Shown here: positions 55,369 through 64,000 of the stretch, piece by piece
Position numbering within the stretch: the stretch's first letter is position 1
Layout of the letters: each line of letters starts with the position of its first letter
NCBI RefSeq assembly: GCF_023898315.1
Contig: NC_064622.1
Span: 349,723,234-349,787,233, forward strand
Reading direction: 5' to 3'
Source of the DNA: Schistocerca nitens
Taxonomy: Eukaryota; Arthropoda; Insecta; Orthoptera; Acrididae
Length of the DNA stretch: 64,000 nucleotides
Position numbers and translations under genes: made by a program
Notes under the pieces: model-generated
What the model saw: the letters and a program-made list of their open reading frames with translations, nothing else
What the model was told of the DNA's origin: nothing
Database searches by the model: none

Positions 55369-56635
55369 CACTACTGGCTATTAAAATTGCTACGCCACGA
55401 AGTTGACGTGCTACAGACGCGAAATTAAACCGACAGGAAGAAGATGCTGTGATATGCAAATGATTAGCTTTTCAGAGCATTCACACAAGGTTGGAGAAAT
55501 GCGTACCATCACGTTTCCGTATTGGATAAAGATCGGATTGTAGCGTATCGCGATTGCGGTTTATCGTATCGCGACATTGCTGCTCGCGTTGGTCGAGATC
55601 CAATGTCTGTTAGCAGAATATGGAATCGGTGGGTTCAGGAGGGTAATACGGAACCCCGTGCTGGATCCCAACGGCCTCGTACCACTAGCATTCGAGATGA
55701 CAGGCATCTTATCCGCATGGCTGTAACGGATCGTCCAGCCACGTCTCGATACCTGAGTCAACAGATCGGGACGTTTGCAAGACAACAACCATCTGCACAA
55801 ACTGGTTCGACGACGTTTGCAGCAGCATGGACTATCAGCTCGGAGACCACGGCTGCGATTACCCTTGACGCTGCATCACAGACAGGAGCGCCTGCGAATC
55901 TGGGTGCACGAATGGCAAAACGTCATTTTTTCGGATGAATACAGGTTCTGTTTACAGCATCATGATGGTCGCATCCGTGTTTGGCGACATCGCGGTGAAC
56001 GCACATTGGAAGCGTGTATTCGTCATCGCCATACTGGCGTATCACTCGGCGTGATGGTATGGGGTGCCATTGGTTACACGTCTCGGTCACCTCTTGTTCG
56101 CATTGACGGCACTTTGAACAGTGGACGTTACATTTCAGATGTGTTACGACCTGTGGATCTACCCTTCATTCGATCCCTGTGAAACCCTACATTTCAGCAG
56201 GATAATGCACGACCGCATGTTGCAGGTCCTGTACGGGCATTTCTGGATATCGAAAATGTTCGACTGCTGCCCTTGCCAGTACATTCTCCAGATTTCTCAC
56301 CAATTGAAAACGTCTGGTCAACGGTGGCCGAGCAACTGGCTCGTCACAATACGCCAGTCACTACTCTTGATGAACTGTGGTATCGTGTTGAAGGTGCATG
56401 GGCAGCTGTACCTGTACACGCCATCCAAGCTCTGTTTTACTCAATGCCCAGGCATATCAAGGCCGTTATTACGGCCTGAGGTGGTTGTTCTGGGTACTGA
56501 TTTCTCAGGATCTATGCACCCAAATTGCGTGAAAATGTAATTACATGTCAGTTCTAGTATAATATATTTGTCCAATGAATACCCGTTTATCATGTGAATT
56601 TCTTCTTGGTGTAGCAATTTTAATGGCCAGTAGTG
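55369..56635 (+). mobile_element. Tc1-like transposon, complete ends, defective
   Basis: Starts CACTACTGGCTATTAAAATT and ends with the inverse of CACTACTGGCCATTAAAATT, flanked by TA (55367-55368, 56636-56637). 1267 bp. Same subfamily as the minus-strand copy at 60333-61517. Confidence 0.93.
55510..56479 (+). pseudogene. Tc1-like transposase, frameshifted and with a stop
   Basis: The helix-turn-helix pair is clear (LDKDRIVAYRDCGLSYRDIA; VGRDPMSVSRIWNRWVQEGN). A frame change at about 55800 and an 18-bp in-frame deletion near 55890 (relative to the other copy) precede VIFSDEYRFCLQ, the first catalytic aspartate. A TGA at 56180-56182 follows LPFIRSL, then QQDNARPHVAG (second aspartate). The third residue is in PDFSPIENVWS. 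The end is MPRHIKAVITA with a stop at 56477-56479. The TGA is at the same codon in the copy at 60333-61517, so both derive from a source already carrying it. Confidence 0.88.
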
Positions 56636-56819
56636 TAGTAAACCTTCCCTTAAGCATGTAAGCGAGAGCAAGATTATAAAAGGTTTGAAATTATGCTTAA
56701 AGTTTGTTGAAAGTGCCTAAGTGCACACATTACTAGATACTGGATGAGTATATACTGCATAATTTGCATTCCATTTAAGCAAAAGCAAGCTTTTCACACT
56801 TCTCATTGTTTATGTCGCC
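56636..56819. other. Dispersed repeat flank
   Basis: The phrase GGTTTGAAATTATGCTTAAA and the next 50 bp recur in the same orientation at about 60207-60270. Family unknown. Confidence 0.4.
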
Positions 56820-57586
56820 ATATTTCCTGAAGTACGCGGTCCAGTCGCATTTATGCGATCGCCTGTCAAAAGCTGCATAGCCACTTTCTGCAGTGCGGGA
56901 CCCCAGCGAGACGTGCAGGAAGGTGGTGGTCAGCGAGGTTCTGGACTGTACTGACAGCGGTGTGCCGACTTCAGTACCGTGGCCACGTAAGCTGGGCTTC
57001 TCGGCTGAGAAGGCATGGAGCGAACTGTCCGATCGAGGTGGTACCACAGATTCTCAGTTGGGTTTAAATCCGGGGAGTTTGGTGAACAGGGGATTATAGT
57101 AAACTAATCCCTGTGTTCTTCGAACTACTCTCGTACGGTTCTAACTGTGTGAGATGTCGCATTGCCCTGCTGGTAGATGCAGTCGTACCGAGGAAAAACA
57201 AACTACATGTAGGGGTGGACATGCTTCCCAAGGATAGATGCATACTGCGGCTGATCCACTGTGCCTTTCAGAGTGACCATGTCGCCCAGGGAATGCTACG
57301 GAAACATTTGGCAGACCGTAGCGCTCCTTCCTCCGGCTTTTATCTTCCTTCTCAGACATTTCACGCTGTACACGCGAACGACAATATGTCCTATGGAGCA
57401 TAAAATGCGATTCATCTGAAGAGGCCGCCTACCAGACGCTCTCAAGGGGAGGCCACGACGTTTGGAACGCGGATTTACTGTAAACTTCGTACACTCGTAG
57501 TACTCCACGAGGACAACAAAATGTGTAAGCAGTAGCGCGTACTTCTCAAGCGTTACTGAGAAAATCGCAAGATAATTTCGGTCCTC

Positions 57587-57589
<3 letters not shown>

Positions 57590-57645
<56 letters not shown>
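57590..57645. repeat. (AT)n microsatellite
   Basis: About 28 uninterrupted AT units, ending at the Tc1 terminus. Confidence 0.97.
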
Positions 57646-57646
<1 letters not shown>

Positions 57647-59062
57647 TCCTGGAAATTGAAATAAGAACACCGTGAATTCATTGCCCCAGGAAGGGGAAAC
57701 TTTATTGACACATTACTGGGGTCAGATACATCACATGATCACACTGACAGAACCACAGGCACATAGACACAGGCAACAGAGCATGCACAATGTCGGCACT
57801 AGTACAGTGTATATCCACCTTTCGCAGCAATGCAGGCTGCTATTCTCCCATGGAGACGATCGTAGAGATGCTGGATTTAGTCCTGTGGAACGGCTTGCCA
57901 TTCCATTTCCACCTGGCGCCTCAGTTGGACCAGCGTTCGTGCTGGACGTGCAGACCGCGTGAGACGACGCTTCATCCAGTCCCACACATGCTCAATGGGG
58001 GACAGATCCGGAGATCTTGCTGGCCAGGGTAGTTGACTTACACCTTCTAGAGCACGTTGGGTGGCACGGGATACATGCGGACGTGCATTGTCCTGTTGGA
58101 ACAGCAAGTTCCCTTGCCGGTCTAGGAATGGTAGAACGATGGGTTCGATGACGGTTTGGATGTACCGTGCACTATTCAGTGTCCCCTCGACGATCACCAG
58201 TGGTGTACGGCCAGTGTAGGAGATCGCTCCCCACACCATGATGCCGGGTGTTGGCCCTGTGTGCCTCGGTCGTATGCAGTCCCGATTGTGGCGCTCACCT
58301 GCACGGCGCCAAACACGCATACGACCATCATTGGCACCAAGGCAGAAGCGACTCTCATCGCTGAAGACGACACGTCTCCATTCGTCCCTCCATTCACGCC
58401 TGTCGCGACACCACTGGAGGCGGGCTGCACGATGTTGGGGCGTGAGCGGAAGACGGCCTAACGGTGTGCGGGACCGTAGCCCAGCTTCATGGAGACGGTT
58501 GCGAATGGTCCTCGCCGATACCCCAGGAGCAACAGTGTCCCTAATTTGCTGGTAAGTGGCGGTGCGGTCTCCTACGGCACTGCGTAGGATCCTACGGTCT
58601 TGGCGTGCATCCGTGCGTCGCTGCGGTCCGGTCCCAGGTCGACGGGCACGTGCACCTTCCGCCGACCACTGGCGACAACATCGATGTACTGTGGAGACCT
58701 CACGCCCCACGTGTTGAGCAATTCGGCGGTACGTCCACCCGGCCTCCCGCATGCCCACTATACGCCCTCGCTCAAAGTCCGTCAACTGCACATACGGTTC
58801 ACGTCCACGCTGTCGCGGCATGCTACCAGTGTTAAAGACTGCGATGGAGCTCCGTATGCCACGGCAAACTGGCTGACACTGACGGCGGCGGTGCACAAAT
58901 GCTGCGCAGGTAGCGCCATTCGACGGCCAACACCGCGGGTCCTGGTGTGTCCGCTGTGCCGTGCGTGTGATCATTGCTTGTACAGCCCTCTCGCAGTGTC
59001 CGGAGCAAGTATGGTGGGTCTGACACACCGGTGTCAATGTGTTCTTTTTTCCATTTCCAGGA

Positions 59063-59063
<1 letters not shown>
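57646..59063 (-). mobile_element. Tc1-like transposon, near-complete, inserted in an AT run
   Basis: 1418 bp. Ends CTCCTGGAAATTGAAATAAG (57646) and the inverse CTCCTGGAAATGGAAAAAAG (ending 59063), with TATATA on both sides. I recognise it as a very abundant family in locusts and other insects. The encoded transposase lacks only its last residues. Confidence 0.93.
57877..58821 (-). CDS. Tc1-like transposase, last ~25 residues cut by one stop
   Basis: I choose the ATG at 58821 (MPRQRGREPYVQLTDFERGR); the frame is open further upstream only because it runs through the terminal repeat and microsatellite. It reads 314 aa to a TAA at 57877-57879, and continues in frame to a normal stop at 57799-57801 (IQHLYDRLHGRIAACIAAKG), so the intact form would be about 340 aa. 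The helix-turn-helix pair is at about residues 15-125. Catalytic residues are all present: VVFSDESRFCLGA, LLFQQDNARPH, PDLSPIEHVWDW, with 32 residues between the last two. The stop is one base from a tyrosine codon. Loss of the C-terminal helix may or may not abolish activity. Confidence 0.9.
   Translation of the reverse strand: MPRQRGREPYVQLTDFERGRIVGMREAGWTYRRIAQHVGREVSTVHRCCRQWSAEGARARRPGTGPQRRTDARQDRRILRSAVGDRTATYQQIRDTVAPGVSARTIRNRLHEAGLRSRTPLGRLPLTPQHRAARLQWCRDRREWRDEWRRVVFSDESRFCLGANDGRMRVWRRAGERHNRDCIRPRHTGPTPGIMVWGAISYTGRTPLVIVEGTLNSARYIQTVIEPIVLPFLDRQGNLLFQQDNARPHVSRATQRALEGVSQLPWPARSPDLSPIEHVWDWMKRRLTRSARPARTLVQLRRQVEMEWQAVPQD

Positions 59064-59142
<79 letters not shown>
59064..59142. 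repeat. (TA)n followed by (GT)n microsatellite
   Basis: TA run to 59108, then about 17 GT units to 59142. The long valine/cysteine/tyrosine ORFs in this region come from it. Confidence 0.96.
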
Positions 59143-59147
<5 letters not shown>

Positions 59148-59169
59148 GCCATTTTAACCAAGAAGCGGC

Positions 59170-59519
59170 TGCAGCCGAATGGTGCCGGCACGGCAGCTCA
59201 GCGAACGTCGGCACGGTAGCTCAGCGTGTTCGGCCACAGAGCCGCTTGGCCTCTGTAATAAAAAACTGAGAGGAAGGATCAACAACGAACTTGAACAGGA
59301 TGTCTTGCGACGTCCGCAACTACCGAACAAAACGATCAACAATGAACAAAATGCAAATCAAAAACAAAAAAAATAGCGTGATCGGTCAGAGCGTTAGCTA
59401 ACCTCTTTATAATGAAAAAACTCAGCGAACGGATCATCGACAAACTGAATGGGTGTCATTGTACGTCCGCCCTGAACAAATTCAGCGAAAAATATAGAAT
59501 AAAGTGTTTTTTTAAGACG

Positions 59520-59520
<1 letters not shown>
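59170..59520 (+). repeat. tRNA-like dispersed repeat, tandem dimer
   Basis: Monomer 1 (about 59205-59370) has GGCACGGTAGCTCAGCGTGT with an A-box-like TAGCTCAGCGTG, then CTCTGTAATAAAAAACTGAG and GACGTCCGCAACTACCGAAC. Monomer 2 (about 59378-59500) repeats the order with GTGATCGGTCAGAGCGTTAG, ATAATGAAAAAACTCAGCGA and GTACGTCCGCCCTGAACAAA. I recognise the family from insect genomes; it looks like a SINE, but I see no clear B box. Confidence 0.6.

Positions 59521-59585
<65 letters not shown>
59521..59585. repeat. (TA)n microsatellite
   Basis: About 32 TA units next to the right arm of the foldback element. Confidence 0.96.
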
Positions 59586-59586
<1 letters not shown>

Positions 59587-60039
59587 CAGTAACGCTTGAG
59601 AAGTACGCGCTACTGCTTACACATTTTGTTGTCCTCGTGGAGTACTACGATTGTACGAAGTTTGCAGTAAATCCGCGTTCCAAACGTCGTGGCCTCCCCT
59701 TGTCAGTGGACGTCCAGTTGCGGTATTGGCTTGCAAATTCCAGCCTTCGGCGCTGATGAATGTAAGCCAGCATGGGTGCATGAACCAGGCGTCTGCTACA
59801 CAGGCCCACACGGAGCGACACGACGTTTGCTCAATGTAAGATAATTCGCTCTGTTCCCGCATTACGACGACAACTGCACTGTCCCCTCCCCCCCCCCCCT
59901 CCCCCAACATTATAATACACCCTCCACTGCCGGTGGCGCCACCCACTGTCCTTGACTGTTGACGTCGAACATAGGCGGTGATCACGGCAATGTGACTGGA
60001 CCGTGACGTATCACACAGTGATATAGTCTTGAAGGTACT

Positions 60040-60332
60040 TTCAATAGTATATGTGGATACTGTCTCCAGAACCTGTTGCGAATATATAGTTAGTAGTAAA
60101 ATGTCATTCCTGATGCTATTTACTGCATGAAGCGGTAAAAAGTAGTAAGCGATGAATTTTTTCTTACGTAATTTTGTGGTGAGTGACAGTGAGAAAAAGA
60201 TTCATGAAGATTTGAAATTATGTATAAACTTTGTTGGAACTCACCAAGTGCTCTCAGTCTCAAATATTGGATTAATGTGGTATGGGTAATCTGCGAGACG
60301 TGAATTACGTTGTCTCGAGACATGTGCACATG
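60040..60332. other. Dispersed repeat flank
   Basis: Shares about 60 bp with 56680-56745 in the same orientation (GATTTGAAATTATGTATAAA). No ORF. Confidence 0.4.
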
Positions 60333-61292
60333 TCAAACAGAGCTTGGATGGCGTGTACGGGTACAGCTGCCCACGCAGCTTCAACACGATACCACAGTAT
60401 TGTGACGAGCCAGTTGCTCGGCCACCATTGATCACACGTTTCCAGTTGGTGAGAGATCTGAAGAATGTGCTGGCCAGGGCAGCAGTCGAACATTTTCGAT
60501 ATCCAGAAAGGCCCGTACAGGACCTGCAACACGCGGTCGTGCATTATCCTGCTGAAATGTAGGGTTTCACAGGGATCGAATGAAGGGTAGATCCACAGGT
60601 CGTAACACATCTGAAATGTAACGTCCACTGTTCAAAGTGCCGTCAATGCGAACAAGAGGTGACCGAGACGTGTAACCAATGGCACTACATACCATCACAC
60701 TGGGTGATACGCCGGTATGGCGGTGACGAATACACGCTTCCAATGCGCGTTCACCGCGATGTCGCCAAACACGCATGCGACCATCATGATGCTGTAAACA
60801 GAATCTGGATTCATCCGAAAAAATGACGTTTTGCCATTCGTGCACCCAGATTCGTCGTTGAGTACACCATCGCAGGCGCTCCTGTCTGTGAGGCAGCGTC
60901 AAGGGTAATCGCAGCCGTGGTCTCCGAGCTGATAGTCCATGCTGCTGCAAACGTCGTCGAACCGTTCGTGCAGATGGTTGTTGTCTTGCAAACGACGCCA
61001 TCTGTTGACTCAGGTATCGAGACGTGGCTGCACGATCCGTTACAGCCATGCGGATAAGATGCCTGTCATCTCGACTGCTAGTGGTACGAGGCCGTTGGGA
61101 TCCAGCACGGCGTTCCGTATTACCCTCCTGAACCCACCGATTCCATATTATGCTAACAGACATTGGATCTCGACCAACGCGAGCAGCAATGTCGCGATAC
61201 GATAAACCGCAAACGCGATACGCTACAATCCGATCTTTATCCAATACGGAAACGTGATGGTACGCATTTCTCCTCCTTACACGAGGCATCAC
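60310..61292 (-). pseudogene. Tc1-like transposase with shared stop and lost C-terminus
   Basis: Open from 61292 for 241 codons (MMPRVRRRNAYHHVSVLDKD) through both helix-turn-helix units and VIFSDESRFCLQ (first aspartate, canonical here), to the TGA at 60567-60569 after LPFIRSL. Beyond it, in shifted frames, are QQDNARPRVAG (histidine after the second aspartate changed), ILQISHQLE frame noise, and EAAWAAVPVHAIQALFDM, where the element breaks off. Otherwise less damaged than the copy at 55510-56479. Confidence 0.88.
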
Positions 61293-61517
61293 AACAACGT
61301 TTCACCAGGCAACGCCGGTTAACTGTTGTTTGCGTATGAGAAATCGGTTGGAAACTTTCCTCATGTCAGCACGTTGTAGGTGTCTCCACCGGCACCAACC
61401 TTGTGTGAATGCCCTGAAAACCTTATCATTTGCATACAGCATCTTCTTCCTGTCGGTTAAATTTCGCGTCTGTAGCACGTCATCTTCGTGGCGTAGCAAT
61501 TTTAATGGCCAGTAGTG
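60333..61517 (-). mobile_element. Tc1-like transposon, 3'-truncated copy
   Basis: The 5' terminus is intact (inverse of CACTACTGGCCATTAAAATT ends at 61517, followed by TA). Homology with 55369-56635 runs until about 60333, then breaks before the transposase end and the 3' terminal repeat. Confidence 0.9.
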
Positions 61518-62014
61518 TAAAATACTTGGCTTGCTGTGCTAAAGATAAGATTATATCTGCTAGTGAGTAGATGCAGTAGCATTTAAATTTTTAAATGAAA
61601 AATTTTTAAATGAAATATTTAAAATCAAATTTTTGTTGCCTTGGGAATGGTTAGAAACGTACATTGTAGATGTGACTGTGCACCGAATAGTCGTATAGCG
61701 ATGTACACTACTTCGAACAGAATACAGCAGTGCTATTCGATTTCGCTTGCCTTTTCGTTACTTTGGTGAGTGCAAACATTTCGCGCTATGTTTGCAGTCC
61801 AATGGCGCCATCCATGGAGTAAAACTGAAAATTAACCCGTGGGATTGAGAATGTATGCAAAATTTAGTTTACTGACATTTATTTTCCCAAAACAAAGACA
61901 GACATAAATTATGCTAAACAAGTTCTGTTTGAATAACGTAAACAACTAACAGGTGGTTTAAGACCACAATGGACAAGGATCCTGTGTGGCAGAAGCGAGC
62001 CAAGAACTCTGGCC
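61518..62014. other. No recognisable gene
   Basis: AT-rich at the start (TTTTTAAATG repeats near 61590). The part after about 61950 appears continuous with 62245 onward across the SINE. Confidence 0.4.
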
Positions 62015-62027
62015 CTAAAAATGTGGA

Positions 62028-62231
62028 GCCGGCCGCGGTGGCCGAGCAGTTCTAGGCACTTCAGTCCGGTACCGCGCGGCTGCTACGGTCTCAGGTTCGA
62101 ATCCCGCCTCGGGCATGGATGTGTGTGATGTCCTTAGGTTAGTTAGGTTTAAGTAGTTCTAAGTTCTAGGGGACTGATGACCTCAGATGTTAAGTCCCAT
62201 AGTGCTCCGTGCCATTTGAACCATTTTGAAT
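62028..62231 (+). mobile_element. tRNA-derived SINE, family A, copy 6
   Basis: Head GCCGGCCGCGGTGGCCGAGC with the best A box of the set (GTGGCCGAGCAGTTCTAGGC). B box GGTTCGAATCC at about 62094. Tail CCATTTGAACCATTTTGAAT. A 13-bp target duplication CTAAAAATGTGGA at 62015-62027 and 62232-62244. Confidence 0.95.
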
Positions 62232-62282
62232 CTAAAAATGTGGATAACGCAATCTGAATTGATCTGATGCTGAGCAGACTTT

Positions 62283-62313
62283 GATTGGTCAGATCTACAG
62301 AAGTTTATATAGG
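62283..62313 (+). promoter_or_regulatory. CCAAT plus TATA promoter-like pair
   Basis: GATTGGT and TTATATAGG 15 bp apart, the usual spacing range being wider. Start would fall near 62335-62342. Confidence 0.4.
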
Positions 62314-63012
62314 TGCATCTGAGAACAAGTGGCAGTTGAGATCTGTACACCCTGAGAAGGGTAGGAGCATCGGTACGTTACCCTGTTTGGTTCGTGCGGC
62401 GATGTAACTTGCAGCTGGCGAGATGTGTGCGGCAGAGGCGAGACGTAAGGCCGCACCCGTGAATCGATCGCGACCACAAAAGAAATGCAAAATCTCGCCG
62501 TCTAGCGATGAGGCAGACGGATCGGAATTTACGGAAGATTTCAGTATGCGACGCACCCGGGACCAATTTGACTCACATATACGACAGAGTGCACAAGGAT
62601 ACCAAACGTCAAGACTGGTAAACCAAAGACGAATAAGTGTGTCCTCGGTAAACGAGTAGACCGAGACGTTTGAAGTCACATTGTCGGTACAGTAAGAACT
62701 TCACCACAGGCTCCCCAGTCTAAGCTACCCGCAAGTCAAGTCAGTATCAGGACAGGTCCCAAGCACCAACCTCACATGCCAGACCTTCGACCAGAAGTCC
62801 TCTTACCAGACCAAAGTCCAGCACCCAAGTGCTTCGCACTTCAGAAAAAAAAAACCGTTTATCCGCAAAGTGCACGAACGACACCACCTTCATGCCGCCT
62901 TGAGCCAATCACTGCGCTCTACAGCCGCTAAATCTCCTCTCCCACACGACAGCACAGACTCCTGTCGGATCAGAGCAAGACTTAAGAAACCTGCGTCTCT
63001 GGAAAAAGAAGA

Positions 63013-63212
63013 GCCGGCCGTTGTGACCGAGCGGTTGTAGGCGCTCCAGTCCGGAACCGCGCTGCTGCTACGGTCGCAGGTTCGAATCCTGCCTCGGGCA
63101 TGGATGTGTGTGATGTCCTTAGGTTAGTTACGTTTAAGTAGTTCTAAGTCTAGGGGACTGATGACCTCAGATGTTAAGTGCCATAGTGCTCAGAACCATT
63201 TGAACCATTTTT
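63013..63212 (+). mobile_element. tRNA-derived SINE, family A, copy 7
   Basis: Head GCCGGCCGTTGTGACCGAGC, B box GGTTCGAATCC at about 63079, tail AACCATTTGAACCATTTTT. Target duplication GAAAAAGAAGA at 63002-63012 and 63213-63223, an A-rich site. Confidence 0.95.
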
Positions 63213-63400
63213 GAAAAAGAAGAATCTTTCAATTACTGGCTTTTTTAATTTTTCGCGGAGGGGGAAGATGTTTTTCTCCGAAGCCACGTCGCTTCCAGCG
63301 GCAATAAGTGGACAGATACGATCCTAAAGATCTTTATCTAAATCGCCTATGCCTTGGAGCTTGTTAGTCCTTGCTATGAGGTGTAATAAAGACTCTATCT

Positions 63401-63755
63401 CTAAACGTTTCTCAGACGCCGGAGTTTCTTATACAACCGAGGCAGCCGATGGAAGTGGGTCACAGGCCTATTTGCAGTATCGGTGAATACGAAAACTTGT
63501 GAATTATTACGCGTGGCTCTGCACACAATGCCCCGTTTACGACTCCACTGTGTAGACGCGTCCCTTCAGTCCGTCTCCACCAGCCCAGCATTCAGCTGGC
63601 GCCAATGCATTGTTCTGTTGGAGACCTGTCTCGACAAGGGGCTGCTCTGTCTGCCCTGTACGGCTGTGGGCCTGTCCGGCAAGATTTACTGAGGGATGGA
63701 CTCGCCACCAATTACTTCCAACTCCCAACATGCCATTTCTACTCGCTGGGAACCA
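63401..63755. other. Unassigned
   Basis: Overlapping short ORFs in both strands (60-70 codons), none recognised. Confidence 0.35.
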
Positions 63756-63960
63756 TAAAAATTCCTCATGCTTTTAACGCCCTGCTCAGGCCGTTAACTT
63801 TCTAGTGTCGCTCAAAGTGCGTCAGGTTGTAACAAAATCTTTAAAAACTATAAAAATTCTACATGCTTTTAACGCCCTACCAGGTTCCATCAACGTCTGC
63901 TCAGGCCGTTAACTTTCTAGTTGCGCTCAAGGTGTGTCAGGTTGTAACAAAATCTTTAAT
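63756..63960. repeat. Imperfect tandem duplication (~90-110 bp units)
   Basis: Units at about 63756-63845 and 63850-63960 share TAAAAATTC(C/T), CATGCTTTTAACGCCCT, CAGGCCGTTAACTTTCTAG and TCAGGTTGTAACAAAATCTT. The second has about 18 extra bases after CCCTACCAGG. Confidence 0.85.
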
Positions 63961-64000
63961 AATTTTCCGTATACAAAAAATAGGTGAGATAGTAACTTGT

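Larger units (their letters stand above)
57444..59701. mobile_element. Foldback element with 116-bp inverted arms around an AT microsatellite core
   Basis: The arm 57444-57559 (AAGGGGAGGCCACGACGTTT...) and its inverse 59586-59701 match almost base for base (two or three changes, for example GTAAAC/GCAAAC). Inside each arm lie AT runs (57590-57645; 59521-59585). The core was enlarged by a Tc1 insertion and a tRNA-like repeat. No target duplication is clear. Confidence 0.75.
56820..60030 (-). mobile_element. Tc1-like remnant split by a foldback element
   Basis: The minus-strand transposase 3' half is at 56820-57443. It shows SPDLNPTENLWYHLDRTV-type sequence near 57000-57090, and the block before the second aspartate (GDMVTLKGTVDQPQYASILG) near 57220-57290. 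The 5' part lies at 59702-60030: a leader with ACCGCCTATGTTCGACG, then VRLV-type residues AWFMHPCWLTFISAEGWNLQ and ANTATG. An internal part around the DNA-binding domain is deleted. The two parts are separated by the 2.26-kb foldback element at 57444-59701. Confidence 0.65.
62245..63400 (+). other. LTR-like stretch with promoter, short ORF and poly(A) signal
   Basis: A CCAAT-type GATTGGT (62283-62289) and TATA box TTATATAGG (62305-62313) are followed by a 78-codon ORF (62423-62659; MCAAEARRKAAPVNRSRPQK, basic then acidic, unknown). An AATAAA lies at 63385-63390. The layout looks like an LTR or a short transcribed unit, but I find no TG/CA ends, partner or pol gene, so the identity is open. 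A SINE interrupts it at 63013. Confidence 0.4.

Noticed and set aside
58600-59157. 185-codon plus ORF
   Set aside because: Antisense to the Tc1 transposase and ending in microsatellite codons.
57877-59214. 445-aa ORF as one protein
   Set aside because: Its first 130 codons translate a dinucleotide microsatellite and the terminal repeat; the transposase starts at 58821.

Overview
The window is animal, almost certainly insect, nuclear DNA, and is most consistent with an orthopteran such as the locust genus Schistocerca. The tRNA-derived SINE seen here in seven copies, the RTE- and Jockey-type LINEs, several Tc1-like families and the gustatory-receptor fold all fit that. The lineage call rests on recognition of repeat families, not on a search. 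I see one plausible host gene: an intronless gustatory receptor at about 26.2-27.3 kb. Nearly everything else is transposable-element DNA, much of it nested, plus one block derived from a densovirus.

Layout. 0-6.4 kb: a Tigger/pogo remnant cut by the window edge, a mariner remnant, and a Tc1 remnant interrupted by a near-perfect palindromic mariner (two 430-bp arms). 7.0-11.2 kb: a densovirus-like block with three inverted terminal repeats (ITRs), one of them a complete 306-bp palindrome. Between two of the ITRs lies an internally deleted mini-genome: an NS-side promoter with an NS3-like ORF at one end and a VP-side promoter with a truncated VP start at the other. A 2.07-kb mariner with about 290-bp terminal repeats sits at the centre of an inverted duplication of the block's flank. 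11.2-23.1 kb: LINE fragments (Jockey-type, a LINE with an esterase domain, RTE-type, another Jockey/CR1-type), two inverted half-copies of one Tc1 family, two SINE types, and a complete Tc1 with an intact transposase. 23.1-25.8 kb: the 5' end of a Gypsy element (gag and LTR) and a SINE. 26.2-27.3 kb: the gustatory receptor.

27.4-41.5 kb: a large inverted-repeat element with TA-flanked ends, opened up by a solo LTR, an AT-rich insertion, and a SINE whose 3' end was later hit by a full-length Gypsy retrotransposon (30325-40985). That Gypsy copy has nearly identical LTRs, three in-frame stops and an in-frame RT-integrase fusion lacking RNase H. 41.5-50.9 kb: LINE fragments, a PIF/Harbinger-like non-autonomous element with TAA target duplications, a Penelope-type repeat with a hammerhead-like motif, an L1/Tx1-like LINE and a broken Tc1/mariner region. 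51-55.4 kb: old remnants, including a hAT transposase C-terminus. 55.4-61.5 kb: four Tc1-type copies nested with a foldback element in an AT microsatellite. 61.5-64 kb: two SINEs in a TATA-containing, LTR-like stretch and a short tandem duplication.

The genes do not form an operon or pathway. The relations that can be read are relative ages of insertions, from which element interrupts which. The most unusual content is the densovirus-derived mini-genome, whose ITR hairpins occur in both flip and flop orientation.
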